DNA from: an uncultured Bacteroidota bacterium
GTDB taxonomy: Bacteria; Bacteroidota; Bacteroidia; Flavobacteriales; Schleiferiaceae
Assembly (NCBI GenBank): GCA_913057235.1
Contig: CAJXNI010000005.1
Span: 62,001 to 126,000, forward strand
Length of the DNA stretch: 64,000 nt
Direction: 5' to 3'
Positions 35,644 through 44,651 of the stretch are shown one piece after another (position 1 is the first letter of the stretch; each line of letters opens with the position of its first letter). A model generated the notes under the pieces. That model had not been told where the DNA came from. It did not search any database and saw only the letters and a list, made by a program, of their open reading frames with translations. A program made the translations under genes and the position numbers.

Positions 35644-36426
35644 TTACTTTTTGGCCTCTTTGTAAGGCACCGTCTCCAAAATATAGCGCATAGCCTCTAA
35701 GCGCGCTTTGGTTTTGCGATTGGCTTTTAGCACAACCCAAGGGTTTTTAGACGTATGCGTTTTTTCAAACATGGCCTCTTTATAGCGTGTATACTCATCC
35801 CACAACTCCTGCGCCTTTTCGTCAACCGGTGACATTTTCCAGCGCTTCAAAGGGTTATTTTTAATATCCTCAAAACGCCTGGCCTGCTCTGATTTTGAAA
35901 TAGAGAAGTAAAACTTGATCAGGATGATGCCATCGCGCGTAAGCATTTCTTCAAAAGGCACTACCTCCTGCATGAAGTAATTATACTCTTCTTGAGTGCA
36001 AAAGCCATTAACGGGTTCCACCACCGCCCGGTTGTACCAGCTGCGGTCAAAAAAAACAATTTCACCCGCATTGGGCAACTTATTAATGTAGCGTTGAAAA
36101 TACCACTGATGCCGTTCTGTGGCATTAGGCTTGGGCAAAGCTATTACCCTGTAGTTACGCGGGTTCAAGTGGTGATTAATCCTGCGGATGGCGCCTCCTT
36201 TGCCTGCTGCGTCTCTCCCTTCAAAAAGAATGCATACCCTCTTGTTGTTTTCAATAACCCACTTTTGGAGCTTAATAAGCTGCACCTGCAGTTTTTCAAT
36301 TTCCTTTTCATACTTCACGTAGCGTAACACTTTGGCAGGATCAGGCTTGTTCTGGCTTACCAAAAGTTTTACCGCCAAATTTGTATTCAGTAGTTCTAAT
36401 TCTTTCTTAGAAAAATTATAAGCCAT
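35644..36426 (-). CDS. ppk2: polyphosphate kinase 2 family protein, second copy
   Basis: 260 residues from ATG 36426 (MAYNFSKKE). The Walker A motif is FEGRDAAGKGGAIRR, and the lid and base-binding segments LNPRNYRVIALPKP, QWYFQRYINKLP and IVFFDRSWYNRAVVEPV are all present. PPK2 uses polyphosphate to phosphorylate nucleotides, or the reverse. The in-frame ATG at 36441 would overlap the upstream copy and is less likely. It begins one base after the stop of its paralogue, an evident tandem duplication. Confidence 0.92.
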   Translation of the reverse strand: MAYNFSKKELELLNTNLAVKLLVSQNKPDPAKVLRYVKYEKEIEKLQVQLIKLQKWVIENNKRVCILFEGRDAAGKGGAIRRINHHLNPRNYRVIALPKPNATERHQWYFQRYINKLPNAGEIVFFDRSWYNRAVVEPVNGFCTQEEYNYFMQEVVPFEEMLTRDGIILIKFYFSISKSEQARRFEDIKNNPLKRWKMSPVDEKAQELWDEYTRYKEAMFEKTHTSKNPWVVLKANRKTKARLEAMRYILETVPYKEAKK

Positions 36427-36427
36427 A

Positions 36428-37327
36428 TTAATCCAAATCATAAATGGCCCGGTGAAACTTCATTACCACATTCGGGTCGGCCAGTACCCGGGTGGCAGCT
36501 TTTTCTTTACCTGCATACTCAAACTGTGAGAGCACGTAGCGCATGCTCTCAAGGCGCGCCTGTTTTTTTACATTGGTTTTAATAATTACCCAAGGACTAA
36601 AAGGCGTATGCGTTCGGCTGAACATTTGTTCCTTGTAATAAGTGTATTTTTCCCAGAGCTTTTGGCCCTCGCGGTCTACCGGGCTCAACTTCCATTGCTT
36701 GAGCGGATTTTTAGCTCGTTCTTTAAAGCGTCTCTCCTGCTCGGTCTTATCAATGCTAAACCAAAATTTTATCACTTTTAAGCCGTCTTCAAAAAGCATG
36801 TGCTCAAACTCCGAAACCTGCCGCATGAATTGCTGGTACTGCTCCAGGGTGCAAAAATCCATTACCGGCTCTACCACAGCACGGTTGTACCAGCTACGGT
36901 CAAAAAAAACAATTTCACCCGGGTTGGGTAATTCTTTAATGTAACGCCTAAAATACCACTGCCCTCGTTCCTTCTCGGTGGGTTTAGATAAAGCCACCAC
37001 CCGCATACTGCGGGGGTTTAGGTGCTCTACAAAACGTTTAATAGCACCCCCTTTGCCAGCCGCATCCCGGCCTTCAAAAATTACTGCTACTCGCTGCAGG
37101 GTCTTACTCACATGGCTTTGCAGCTTCACCAATTCTACCTGTAGCTTACGCAACTGATCTTCATAGTGCAGATTAAAGTCTACCTTTTCCAAAGAACGCC
37201 CTTTAGCTTCCAGTAAGGTCCGTAAGCTTTGCGCAGGGTCTAATTGATTAAAGTCCTGGTTGGTGAGGTGCTGTTGTTTTTTCTTGTTTTTGTTTCCTGC
37301 GTCATCCATAATGATAAACTCTCCCAT
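36428..37327 (-). CDS. ppk2: polyphosphate kinase 2 family protein, first copy
   Basis: 299 residues. It has the same core as its neighbour: FEGRDAAGKGGAIKRF (Walker A), LNPRSMRVVALSKP, QWYFRRYIKELP and IVFFDRSWYNRAVVEPVMDF. It carries an extra N-terminal arm (Lys/Gln-rich, residues 1-30) and an extra C-terminal stretch. The start could be Met1 or Met7 (MDDAGNKNK). The two copies may differ in substrate, as PPK2 classes prefer NDPs or NMPs. It follows the SPFH gene by 6 bases. Confidence 0.92.
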   Translation of the reverse strand: MGEFIIMDDAGNKNKKKQQHLTNQDFNQLDPAQSLRTLLEAKGRSLEKVDFNLHYEDQLRKLQVELVKLQSHVSKTLQRVAVIFEGRDAAGKGGAIKRFVEHLNPRSMRVVALSKPTEKERGQWYFRRYIKELPNPGEIVFFDRSWYNRAVVEPVMDFCTLEQYQQFMRQVSEFEHMLFEDGLKVIKFWFSIDKTEQERRFKERAKNPLKQWKLSPVDREGQKLWEKYTYYKEQMFSRTHTPFSPWVIIKTNVKKQARLESMRYVLSQFEYAGKEKAATRVLADPNVVMKFHRAIYDLD

Positions 37328-37333
37328 GAACTT

Positions 37334-38263
37334 TTATTTGCTTTCTTCTTTTAGTTCCTCCTCCTTTTCCATCTCAGAAATCTTATTAGCCGCCATAAAA
37401 CTGGTGGTCATTTGGTTAAGCATATCGCTGGCTGTTGAAGGACTATTGGGCATAAGGATAAGGTTGCTACGGGTATTCTCACTTACTGAGTGTAAGGTAT
37501 CGTAGTGCTGCGTTATCACAATTAAACTGGAAGCCTCCTGGCTGTTAATGCCTACCTTATTGAGCACCTCTACAGATTCTTCCAATCCCCTGGCGATTTC
37601 CCTTCTTTGATCGGCAATACCTTGTCCTTGCAGGCGCTTACTTTCCGCTTCAGCGGTAGCCTTGGCCACAATGCGTATCCGCTCGGCTTCCCCTTCATAC
37701 TCCGCAGCGGTTTTAATCCGCTCAGCCGCGTTAATTTTATTCATGGCCTGTTTTACTTCCTCATCAGGGTCAATATCGGTAACTAAAGCCTTTACGATGC
37801 CGTACCCATAGGTGTTCATGGCTTCTTCCAACTCACTTTTTACGGCTATGGCTATGTCATCTTTCTTTTCAAATACGTAGTCTAATTTCAACTTAGGAAC
37901 TTCGGCTCTGACCACATCAAAAACGTAGCTGGTAATTTGCCCGTGGGGGTTTTCCAATTGGTAAAAAGCTTCATATACTTTCTCTTTTAGCACCACATAC
38001 TGCACCGAAACTTTAATGGCTACAAAAACATCGTCTTTGGTTTTGGTTTCCACCATTACGTCTAGTTGCTGTATGCGTAGGCTTAAACGGCCGGCCACAC
38101 GGTCTATAATGGGAATCTTTATTTGAATACCTGCATCTCGAATACTCTGAAAACGACCAAATCTCTGAATGACCGCCACTTGCTGCTGTTTCACAATAAA
38201 TAGGGCGAAAACGAGAATCACCACCACTAAAAGAACTATGGGAATAATGCCTGCTATACTCAT
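37334..38263 (-). CDS. SPFH/band 7 (stomatin-like) membrane protein
   Basis: 309 residues: one N-terminal membrane helix (about 5-25), the SPFH domain (QVAVIQRFGRFQSIRDAGIQ, RLSLRIQQLDVMVETKTKDD, YVVLKEKVYEAFYQLENP) and a coiled-coil region rich in Ala and Glu (EGEAERIRIVAKATAEAESK). Such proteins form large rings at membranes and organise lipid domains or proteases. It is first in the operon with the two PPK2 genes; why these go together is not clear. Confidence 0.88.
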   Translation of the reverse strand: MSIAGIIPIVLLVVVILVFALFIVKQQQVAVIQRFGRFQSIRDAGIQIKIPIIDRVAGRLSLRIQQLDVMVETKTKDDVFVAIKVSVQYVVLKEKVYEAFYQLENPHGQITSYVFDVVRAEVPKLKLDYVFEKKDDIAIAVKSELEEAMNTYGYGIVKALVTDIDPDEEVKQAMNKINAAERIKTAAEYEGEAERIRIVAKATAEAESKRLQGQGIADQRREIARGLEESVEVLNKVGINSQEASSLIVITQHYDTLHSVSENTRSNLILMPNSPSTASDMLNQMTTSFMAANKISEMEKEEELKEESK

Positions 38264-38377
38264 TTTTTAAATTTTGGGAAAAGATAGTACAAAGTGCTCT
38301 TAACAGGCCAAAAAATTCTGGCTTATGCCCGATGGAGCCTGGGCAATTTTGCAACTTTGTAAGCAAAGTCTAATGGC

Positions 38378-39196
38378 ATGGATTATTTAAAGCGTGGCGA
38401 TAACTGGATTCCCCGACTGGGCTTAGGCACTTATGAAATTAAGGGGCGGCAAGGAAGGGGAGCCCTTGAGTTTGCCTTAGACTGTGGCTACAGGCATTTT
38501 GATACCGCACAAGCCTACCAGAATGAAGCAGAAATAGGGAAGGTTCTTGCCCGGACTTCCATTCCCAGAGAACGCCTTTTTATTACCACCAAAATTTACC
38601 CGTTGCACCTAGGCAAAGAAAAATTTTTGCCTTCTCTTGAGCAAAGCTTACGCGCTTTAAAACAAGACTTTGTAGACTTACTACTCATTCATTGGCCCAG
38701 CCAAACCATTGCTCTGGAAGAGAGCCTTGACCTCTTACAAGAAGCACGGGAAAAGCAATACTGCCGCTTAATTGGTGTAAGTAATTTTAACCTAGAGCTT
38801 CTGCAACGCGTAGAAAATTATAAAGTAGACATTGCCTGCAATCAGTTTGAGTATCACTCCTTTTTAGATCAAAGTAAACTACTGGAAAAAACCCATAGTA
38901 TGGGCTGTTTTGCCACTGCCTATTCGCCCATAGCAAGAGGTTTAGTAAATGATGAACCCGTGCTAAAAGAGATAGCAGCCTACAAGCGCAAAACTCCCGC
39001 TCAAATAGCATTACGCTGGCTTATGCAGCAAGACCAGCTGGTAGCCATTCCAAAATCCGTTCAGATTAAACGTATCAAGCAAAACTTTGACATTTTCACT
39101 TTTAGCCTTTCGGCCGAAGAAATGGACCGCATTACCAGGCTTACGCACCAGAACAAACGTTTAATTCAATCTGAATTTGCACCAACGTGGGACTGA
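38378..39196 (+). CDS. aldo/keto reductase
   Basis: 272 residues with the AKR tetrad: Asp and Tyr in HFDTAQAYQNEAEIG, Lys in ITTKIYP and His in LLLIHWPS. IGVSNFNLELL and the NADPH-binding AIPKSVQIKRIKQN end the barrel. It reduces aldehydes or ketones with NADPH; the substrate is unknown. It overlaps the next gene by 10 bases. Confidence 0.93.
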   Translation: MDYLKRGDNWIPRLGLGTYEIKGRQGRGALEFALDCGYRHFDTAQAYQNEAEIGKVLARTSIPRERLFITTKIYPLHLGKEKFLPSLEQSLRALKQDFVDLLLIHWPSQTIALEESLDLLQEAREKQYCRLIGVSNFNLELLQRVENYKVDIACNQFEYHSFLDQSKLLEKTHSMGCFATAYSPIARGLVNDEPVLKEIAAYKRKTPAQIALRWLMQQDQLVAIPKSVQIKRIKQNFDIFTFSLSAEEMDRITRLTHQNKRLIQSEFAPTWD

Positions 39197-39780
39197 AATT
39201 AGACGCAGCCTATTTTCAACAAAGTGACGTGGTGGCCCTGGCCAAAGATTTAATTGGTAAGCGGCTGGTTAGCCAAATTGGAAACATCCGCACCAGCGGA
39301 TTAATTACTGAAACGGAGGCTTACCGCGGCTGGGGAGACAAGGCCTGTCACGCACATTTGCAAAAAAAGACTCAAAGAACAGCCGTTATGTATCAACCGG
39401 GCGGTGTAGCCTATGTGTATCTGTGCTACGGCATTCACCACCTATTCAACATAGTAACCAATGTAAAAGACCAGGCGGATGCTATTTTAATCAGAGCCAT
39501 TCAGCCCGATGCGGGCATTGCCGCCATGCTCAACAGAAGGGCTAAGAAAAAAGCTGAGCCGGGCCTGGCTGCCGGGCCTGGAAACCTTACTAAAGCATTA
39601 GGCATAACCACAAAATATTACGGACATTCCCTTGAGGGAAGCCTGCTTTTTCTGGAGGATATCGGCTTAAAGCCGGACGTGGAAAGCCGCACTAGAATTG
39701 GCATAGACTACGCGGGCGAAGATGCACTATTGCCCTGGCGCTTTGTTTGGAAAGAAAAACCCTGCGTGAGTAAAAAATAG
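39187..39780 (+). CDS. DNA-3-methyladenine glycosylase (AAG/MPG family)
   Basis: 197 residues, GTG start overlapping the aldo/keto reductase. The core LITETEAYRGWGDKACHA contains the catalytic Glu, and QRTAVMYQPGGVAYVYLCYG with HHLFNIVT forms the intercalating loop; AAGPGNLTKALGI follows. It removes alkylated purines from DNA in base-excision repair. The length is normal. Confidence 0.93.
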   Translation: MGLKLDAAYFQQSDVVALAKDLIGKRLVSQIGNIRTSGLITETEAYRGWGDKACHAHLQKKTQRTAVMYQPGGVAYVYLCYGIHHLFNIVTNVKDQADAILIRAIQPDAGIAAMLNRRAKKKAEPGLAAGPGNLTKALGITTKYYGHSLEGSLLFLEDIGLKPDVESRTRIGIDYAGEDALLPWRFVWKEKPCVSKK

Positions 39781-39860
39781 ACCCCGCTCGTATTAAGTGA
39801 CTGCTAAAATTCTCTTATGAATATCTGACTTGTGTTACTTTTCTAATCCTGCAGGGTTCT

Positions 39861-39868
39861 TATATTTG
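39861..39868 (+). promoter_or_regulatory. promoter box of the FTR1 gene
   Basis: TATATTTG is an exact TAnnTTTG match, 31 bases upstream of the GTG start. Between box and start lies TCTAAATTAGA (39885-39895), a perfect short dyad that could be an operator. Confidence 0.5.
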
Positions 39869-39899
39869 CACTGTTTTTAATTGGTCTAAATTAGATTAC

Positions 39900-41822
39900 G
39901 TGATTAAGAGATTAGGATTTTTGTGGATAGGAGTGCTGACCATTTGGGCGAGTGTAACCTTTGCCAATGCAGATGATCAGGCACGTATGACGGTACATTT
40001 GTTGGATTACATAGCAGTAGATTACGCTATGGCGGTAGATAAAGGCGCGGTAATTAGCGCAGCCGAATACCAGGAAATGCAGGAGTTTGCCAATACCATT
40101 GAGGCCATCACTAAAGATGCCCCAGCTGCGGTTAAATCTGATGTAGAATTACTTAAAAAACTCATTGCCAATAAGGCCCCGCTGGAAAAAGTGAGCAGTG
40201 TGGCCAACAGTATCAAGCAAAAAGTAATTTCTACCTACAATTTAAGGGTGGCCCCTAAACGCTTCCCGTCTTTAGACAACGGTGCGCAGTTATTTGCTTT
40301 GCACTGTGCCTCCTGCCACGGTAAAACCGGAAAGGGTAATGGCATTTTAGCCGAGAGCTTAGAGCCGGCCCCCACCAATTTTCACCAAGAAGATAAGGCC
40401 AATGGACTATCACCTTTTCAGGCTTACAACACCATAAGGCTGGGTGTTGAGGGTACGGGCATGCGTGCCTTTGATGAGCTTAGTGACGATGAAATTTGGG
40501 ACCTGGCTTTTTACGCCATTAGCTTGCCCCAGCGCAGTGAACCGCTACCCCAATTACCTGAGAAAGAAGATCTGCCATTTTCAATAACACTGGACGACTT
40601 AGCCTCTCAAGACAACACAGAATTAAAAGCGGCCTACGCCTTAAATGCTCAACAAGCACAGTTTGTAATTCCGGCTTTAAGGCTTTATCCCAAAGAAACG
40701 GCCGAGCGCAGTCAAGGAGACTACCTAGACAAGGCTATTACTTTGCTTAAAGAATCTAACCAGGCTTATGCCGATGGCAACACCGATGAAGCACGCACCC
40801 TGGCCCTAACTGCCTATTTAGAAGGCGTTGAGCCCATTGAAGCTAAATTAAGAGCCAACAGCGGTGCTTTTGCCTCTGATCTGGAAACTCAGCTGGCCAC
40901 CATGCGCAGCTTAATCGAAAAGGAGGCTCCTGCTTCTGAAGTGAACGCATCGGCCACAGCCAGTATTAAAATGGTGGAAGAAGCCCAAGCCTTAATTGGT
41001 AGCAAAACCTTTAGTGGCTGGTTAGCTTTTCTCCTTTCTTCTTCTATTATTCTCAGAGAGGGCTTAGAAGCCTTTCTGGTAATCCTCACTATTTTAGGCA
41101 TTATACGCGCCCTTAAACTACCCAATGCCGCCAAGTGGGTGCACGGTGGTTGGATGGCCGCCATTGGCAGTGGCTTTTTAATGTGGCTGGCGGCCGGCAA
41201 GCTTTTCAATTTCAGTGGCGCTCAGCGCGAACTCATGGAAGGAATTATTGCCCTTTTTGCCGTGGGCGTACTGCTTTACGTTGGGTTTTGGATGCACAGT
41301 AAATCAGAAGCCGGTAAGTGGCAAGCTTACGTAAAGAATAAAATTCAGGGACTGGCCAGAAAAGAAAATATGCTGGGTTTGGCTTTCTTATCGTTTTTGG
41401 TAGTTTTTCGCGAGGCTTTTGAAAGCGTGCTATTTTTATCGGCTTTAAGCCTGGAGGTAGGCCCGGGACAGCAAATGGCTTTTGGTGGCGGTATTATCTT
41501 TGCCTTTGCAGCCTTGCTCATCATCTCGGTATTGCTGCTCAAATATTCTAAGAAAATACCCATTCCAAAGCTCTTTAAATACTCGGCCATTGTAATATCC
41601 TTTTTAGCCGTAATTCTGGTGGGTAAAGGCGTACATGCCTTACAAGAAGCGGGCACCCTAAGTATTTCTATGCTACCGGTAAATATTAAACTAGACGCCA
41701 TAGGTCTTTACCCTAGTTGGGAAAGTCTATTGGCGCAACTTGGTATTCTGGCGCTGGTGGTAGTGCTTTGGAACGTGGGTAACCGAAGCGTAAAAGTAAG
41801 CAGCCGGCCCGCTAAGGCATAA
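39900..41822 (+). CDS. FTR1 family iron permease fused to cytochrome c domain
   Basis: 640 residues, GTG start, signal peptide about 1-23. A cytochrome c domain has heme motif CASCH (Cys136, Cys139, His140) and a likely axial Met188 (GTGMRAF). A helical spacer follows (about 240-370), then the permease: the REGLE motif at 386-390 and REAFE at 504-508, both with the Glu residues that carry iron in FTR1. Around seven membrane helices are predicted. It probably oxidises and imports ferrous iron across the inner membrane, the heme domain taking the electron; this is inferred from architecture. Confidence 0.9.
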   Translation: MIKRLGFLWIGVLTIWASVTFANADDQARMTVHLLDYIAVDYAMAVDKGAVISAAEYQEMQEFANTIEAITKDAPAAVKSDVELLKKLIANKAPLEKVSSVANSIKQKVISTYNLRVAPKRFPSLDNGAQLFALHCASCHGKTGKGNGILAESLEPAPTNFHQEDKANGLSPFQAYNTIRLGVEGTGMRAFDELSDDEIWDLAFYAISLPQRSEPLPQLPEKEDLPFSITLDDLASQDNTELKAAYALNAQQAQFVIPALRLYPKETAERSQGDYLDKAITLLKESNQAYADGNTDEARTLALTAYLEGVEPIEAKLRANSGAFASDLETQLATMRSLIEKEAPASEVNASATASIKMVEEAQALIGSKTFSGWLAFLLSSSIILREGLEAFLVILTILGIIRALKLPNAAKWVHGGWMAAIGSGFLMWLAAGKLFNFSGAQRELMEGIIALFAVGVLLYVGFWMHSKSEAGKWQAYVKNKIQGLARKENMLGLAFLSFLVVFREAFESVLFLSALSLEVGPGQQMAFGGGIIFAFAALLIISVLLLKYSKKIPIPKLFKYSAIVISFLAVILVGKGVHALQEAGTLSISMLPVNIKLDAIGLYPSWESLLAQLGILALVVVLWNVGNRSVKVSSRPAKA

Positions 41823-41836
41823 GGAACCAATATTTT

Positions 41837-41878
41837 AAGGGGCGTTTCGTTATAATAGGGTTAATCCTATTTCCCCTT
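41837..41878. repeat. nested inverted repeats upstream of the SUMF1-like gene
   Basis: AAGGGG (41837-41842) pairs with CCCCTT (41873-41878), and inside it AATAGG (41854-41859) pairs with CCTATT (41866-41871). It spans most of the 60-base gap and ends four bases before the next ATG. It could be the FTR1 terminator without a clear T-run, or a leader structure. Confidence 0.4.
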
Positions 41879-41882
41879 TCGT

Positions 41883-42659
41883 ATGAATCGGTTCTTTCTT
41901 TTTGCTCTTTTGAGTTTCGCTCTTTGCAGTTTTAGCCCGGGTGACGCTAAAATTACACATCAATATTTGGCCATAAAACCTCGGTTGCGGGCTGACATTC
42001 ATGAAGTCACTAACGCCCAGTACCAATTGTTTTTAAAAAGCCTTTCGGCCGAAAAGCGAAACCTTTTTAAACCCGACAGCAGCGCCTGGCAAAAGGAAAA
42101 GACCTTTGGCTTTACTCAAGCCTTAGCCGATAAGTATCACAGCCATGAGGTTTATGCACGCTACCCAGTGGTAAATATTAGTTATGAAGCCATGGTGGCT
42201 TATTGCAAATGGCTTACCCAAGAGTATCATCTAAAAGATAAACGAGAGTTTGAAAAAGTGGTGTTTCGCCTACCTACAGAACGGGAGTGGTTAGCTCTGG
42301 CTAAACCGCTGCCGGGACATAATTTGCCTTGGTACGGCAACCTAGCTTTTATACCAGTTAAGGGTAAAAATGCCGTGTACTACTGCGCAAACCTTAAAGT
42401 GAAAGATCATACCAACCAGAGCTACAATTATGTTGCAGACGGTAGCTTTTTTACTTGTAAAGTGGGGAGCTATGAAAAAAATGGTCTGGGCTTTTTTGTC
42501 GTAATTGGCAACGTAGCCGAAGTAACCGCTGAGGGCACTATTAAAGGAGGTAGCTGGGATAATTTAGTAGAGGAAAGCACCGTTGATCAAAACCAGCGCT
42601 ACGCTTTACCAGACCCCCGAGTGGGGTTTAGAGTAGTTGTGGAGATTCTAGTTCCCTAA
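41883..42659 (+). CDS. formylglycine-generating-enzyme-like (SUMF1 domain) secreted protein
   Basis: 258 residues with an N-terminal signal peptide. The domain markers are DIHEVTNAQYQLFLKSL near the start, YPVVNISYEAMVAYCKWL, FRLPTEREWLALA, IKGGSWDN and VGFRVV at the end, typical of the FGE-sulfatase/SUMF1 fold. The cysteine pair used by true formylglycine-generating enzymes is not apparent. Bacteroidota use this fold in GldJ/GldK, T9SS lipoproteins; this protein is shorter and has no lipobox Cys, so its role is open. Confidence 0.8.
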   Translation: MNRFFLFALLSFALCSFSPGDAKITHQYLAIKPRLRADIHEVTNAQYQLFLKSLSAEKRNLFKPDSSAWQKEKTFGFTQALADKYHSHEVYARYPVVNISYEAMVAYCKWLTQEYHLKDKREFEKVVFRLPTEREWLALAKPLPGHNLPWYGNLAFIPVKGKNAVYYCANLKVKDHTNQSYNYVADGSFFTCKVGSYEKNGLGFFVVIGNVAEVTAEGTIKGGSWDNLVEESTVDQNQRYALPDPRVGFRVVVEILVP

Positions 42660-42699
42660 GCCTTTTTTTAAATACCTTCAAGCTTTAAAATTCTATTGA

Positions 42700-44649
42700 A
42701 TGCGCTTAGTTTACACCTTAGTTCTAGCCTGCTTGGCATACTTTCTTTCCGCTCAAAATCAAGTGGTTGATTCAAAAATAACCGAGGTAACCGTCTTTAG
42801 CCAGGGTGCCCAAGTAACCCGTACGGTAGAAATTAGTCTCAAAGCGGGTGAGCAAACTTTACTTTTCAATAACGTTGCTCTTAGTGTAGATGCCGAATCA
42901 CTACAATTAACCCAAGTAGATAATGCTGAGTGGTCTTTGCATCAGCTTAAGCATCAAGTGCAGTATTTAAGCCATGATCGCGCGTTTTTAGACAGCCTGG
43001 CATACCTTAACAAGGCACTAAATAAAACCAATAAAGACCTCACCGCCCTTAAAGAACAATACCGAAAAAGCCTGGTGAAAGAGAAAGTGCTTCTGGCCAA
43101 TACCAACTATGAAAAATCTTCTAATCAGGTGAGCACCTTGGAGCAGGGCTTGAACCTGATAGATCAAAAAATGGAGCGTTTCCGCAAAGAGCGCGCTTTG
43201 CTAGATGATCAAATTCATGACCAGGAAAGAAAGCAGCAAGAATTACTGAATGCATTGTTGCTCAAACGCCTGGAACAAAGCAGCCCAAAAGGTCAGATTA
43301 TTGTCAAAATTAGCAGCCCTGTTGCTCAAAAAACCATGCTCAAGCTTACGTATTTTGTAGAAAGTGCGGGTTGGGAACCGGTGTATGATTTGCAAATGAC
43401 CTCCCCGGGCGAACCACTGAAAATTGTATACAAAGCCCAGATTCAGCAAACATCAGGCGAACCGTGGAAAGATGTTAAACTCAGTCTGGGAACCGCTAAG
43501 CCCACACAAGGCCTGGACAGGCCAGAGTTGCGACCCTTTGAAGTTGGCAATCTATCTTACAATACTCGAACCAGAGGGACGAACACCAGACCTCAAAATG
43601 AAATACGGGGAACGATAAGCGGCCTTATCTACAACAGCAGCACCAATCAACCGGCACAACAAGCCACCATCTTGGCCTACAATAAGTATCAGCAGGTAGT
43701 GGGTGCCAGCACTTCAAATGTGGCGGGGCAATTTCAAATTGCCTTAAAGCAACCAGCCCAGAAGCTGCTAGTGATTAGCACGGGCTACCAGCAAAAAGAA
43801 GTCTATCTAAATCCCAATCAGAAATTTTATGAAATAGATTTCAACCCCACCAAAAAAAGCTATCAAACCACTGCAGAAGACATTACCCATATGGCGGTGC
43901 GCGATATCAGTTCTGTAGAATCTAGTGTAAGGGGCGCCCGTTCAGAAGGAACAACGTTCTTTATAAACGGTGTTAAAATAAAAGGCGCAACCAAGGTGCC
44001 TAAAGAGGTATACAACTACGGAGCTTTTGAACGCCCAGCCAGTGGTACCAATTTGAATTTTACCTTAAACAAGCCTTTTAGCCTTTCTTCAAACGGTGAA
44101 AGCCTAAATGTGGTGCTTAAAGCCTTGGAAGTACCGGCCAATTTCCAATACCTGCTAATTCCCAAGAAAAGCAAAGAAAGTTTTCTGGTGGCCGAAATAT
44201 CCGATTACAATCAATTGAATCTACTGGTTGGCAAAAGCAACATTTATGTAAATCAAACCTTTTTAGGAAGTTCAACCCTTGATCCGTTTACCCCCAAAGA
44301 TACCTTGAGTTTAAACATGGGAGTTGACCCCCGCTTACGGGCCCAGAGGACTTTAATTAAGCAAAAAACCAGTAAATCTGCCTTTAGTGGCGATAAGACC
44401 CGTGAGTTTACTTACCAGGTTGAAATTCAAAATACTTTTGATGATAGCATACGCGTGAAACTGATCGACCAGATTCCTATTAGTAAGTCTGAGCCCATTA
44501 CGGTTAAGTTATTGGAAGCTGAAGGCGCTCAATACACCAACGCTACCGGAGAATTAGAATGGAAGCTGCAAATGGCTCCTGGCGAAAAACGCAAACTCAC
44601 ATTCCAGTACGAAATAAAGTACCCTGGTAATGTGCGCATTAACCACTAA
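42700..44649 (+). CDS. MuiA/DUF4139 protein with CarboxypepD-reg and TonB-plug-like insert
   Basis: 649 residues, signal peptide ending FLSAQ. Residues about 25-120 are the N-terminal DUF4140-like domain (ITEVTVFSQGAQVTRT), about 100-190 a coiled coil, and 200-270 start the DUF4139 core (YFVESAGWEPVYDLQM, GEPWKDVKLSLGTAKP). At 301-370 comes a carboxypeptidase-regulatory-like domain (EIRGTISGLIYNSSTNQPAQ). Residues 390-435 (ITHMAVRDISSV, SVRGARSEGTTFFINGVKIK) look like a TonB-receptor plug loop. DUF4139 then resumes to the end. The role is unknown, probably periplasmic or at the surface. Confidence 0.78.
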   Translation: MRLVYTLVLACLAYFLSAQNQVVDSKITEVTVFSQGAQVTRTVEISLKAGEQTLLFNNVALSVDAESLQLTQVDNAEWSLHQLKHQVQYLSHDRAFLDSLAYLNKALNKTNKDLTALKEQYRKSLVKEKVLLANTNYEKSSNQVSTLEQGLNLIDQKMERFRKERALLDDQIHDQERKQQELLNALLLKRLEQSSPKGQIIVKISSPVAQKTMLKLTYFVESAGWEPVYDLQMTSPGEPLKIVYKAQIQQTSGEPWKDVKLSLGTAKPTQGLDRPELRPFEVGNLSYNTRTRGTNTRPQNEIRGTISGLIYNSSTNQPAQQATILAYNKYQQVVGASTSNVAGQFQIALKQPAQKLLVISTGYQQKEVYLNPNQKFYEIDFNPTKKSYQTTAEDITHMAVRDISSVESSVRGARSEGTTFFINGVKIKGATKVPKEVYNYGAFERPASGTNLNFTLNKPFSLSSNGESLNVVLKALEVPANFQYLLIPKKSKESFLVAEISDYNQLNLLVGKSNIYVNQTFLGSSTLDPFTPKDTLSLNMGVDPRLRAQRTLIKQKTSKSAFSGDKTREFTYQVEIQNTFDDSIRVKLIDQIPISKSEPITVKLLEAEGAQYTNATGELEWKLQMAPGEKRKLTFQYEIKYPGNVRINH

Positions 44650-44651
44650 AA

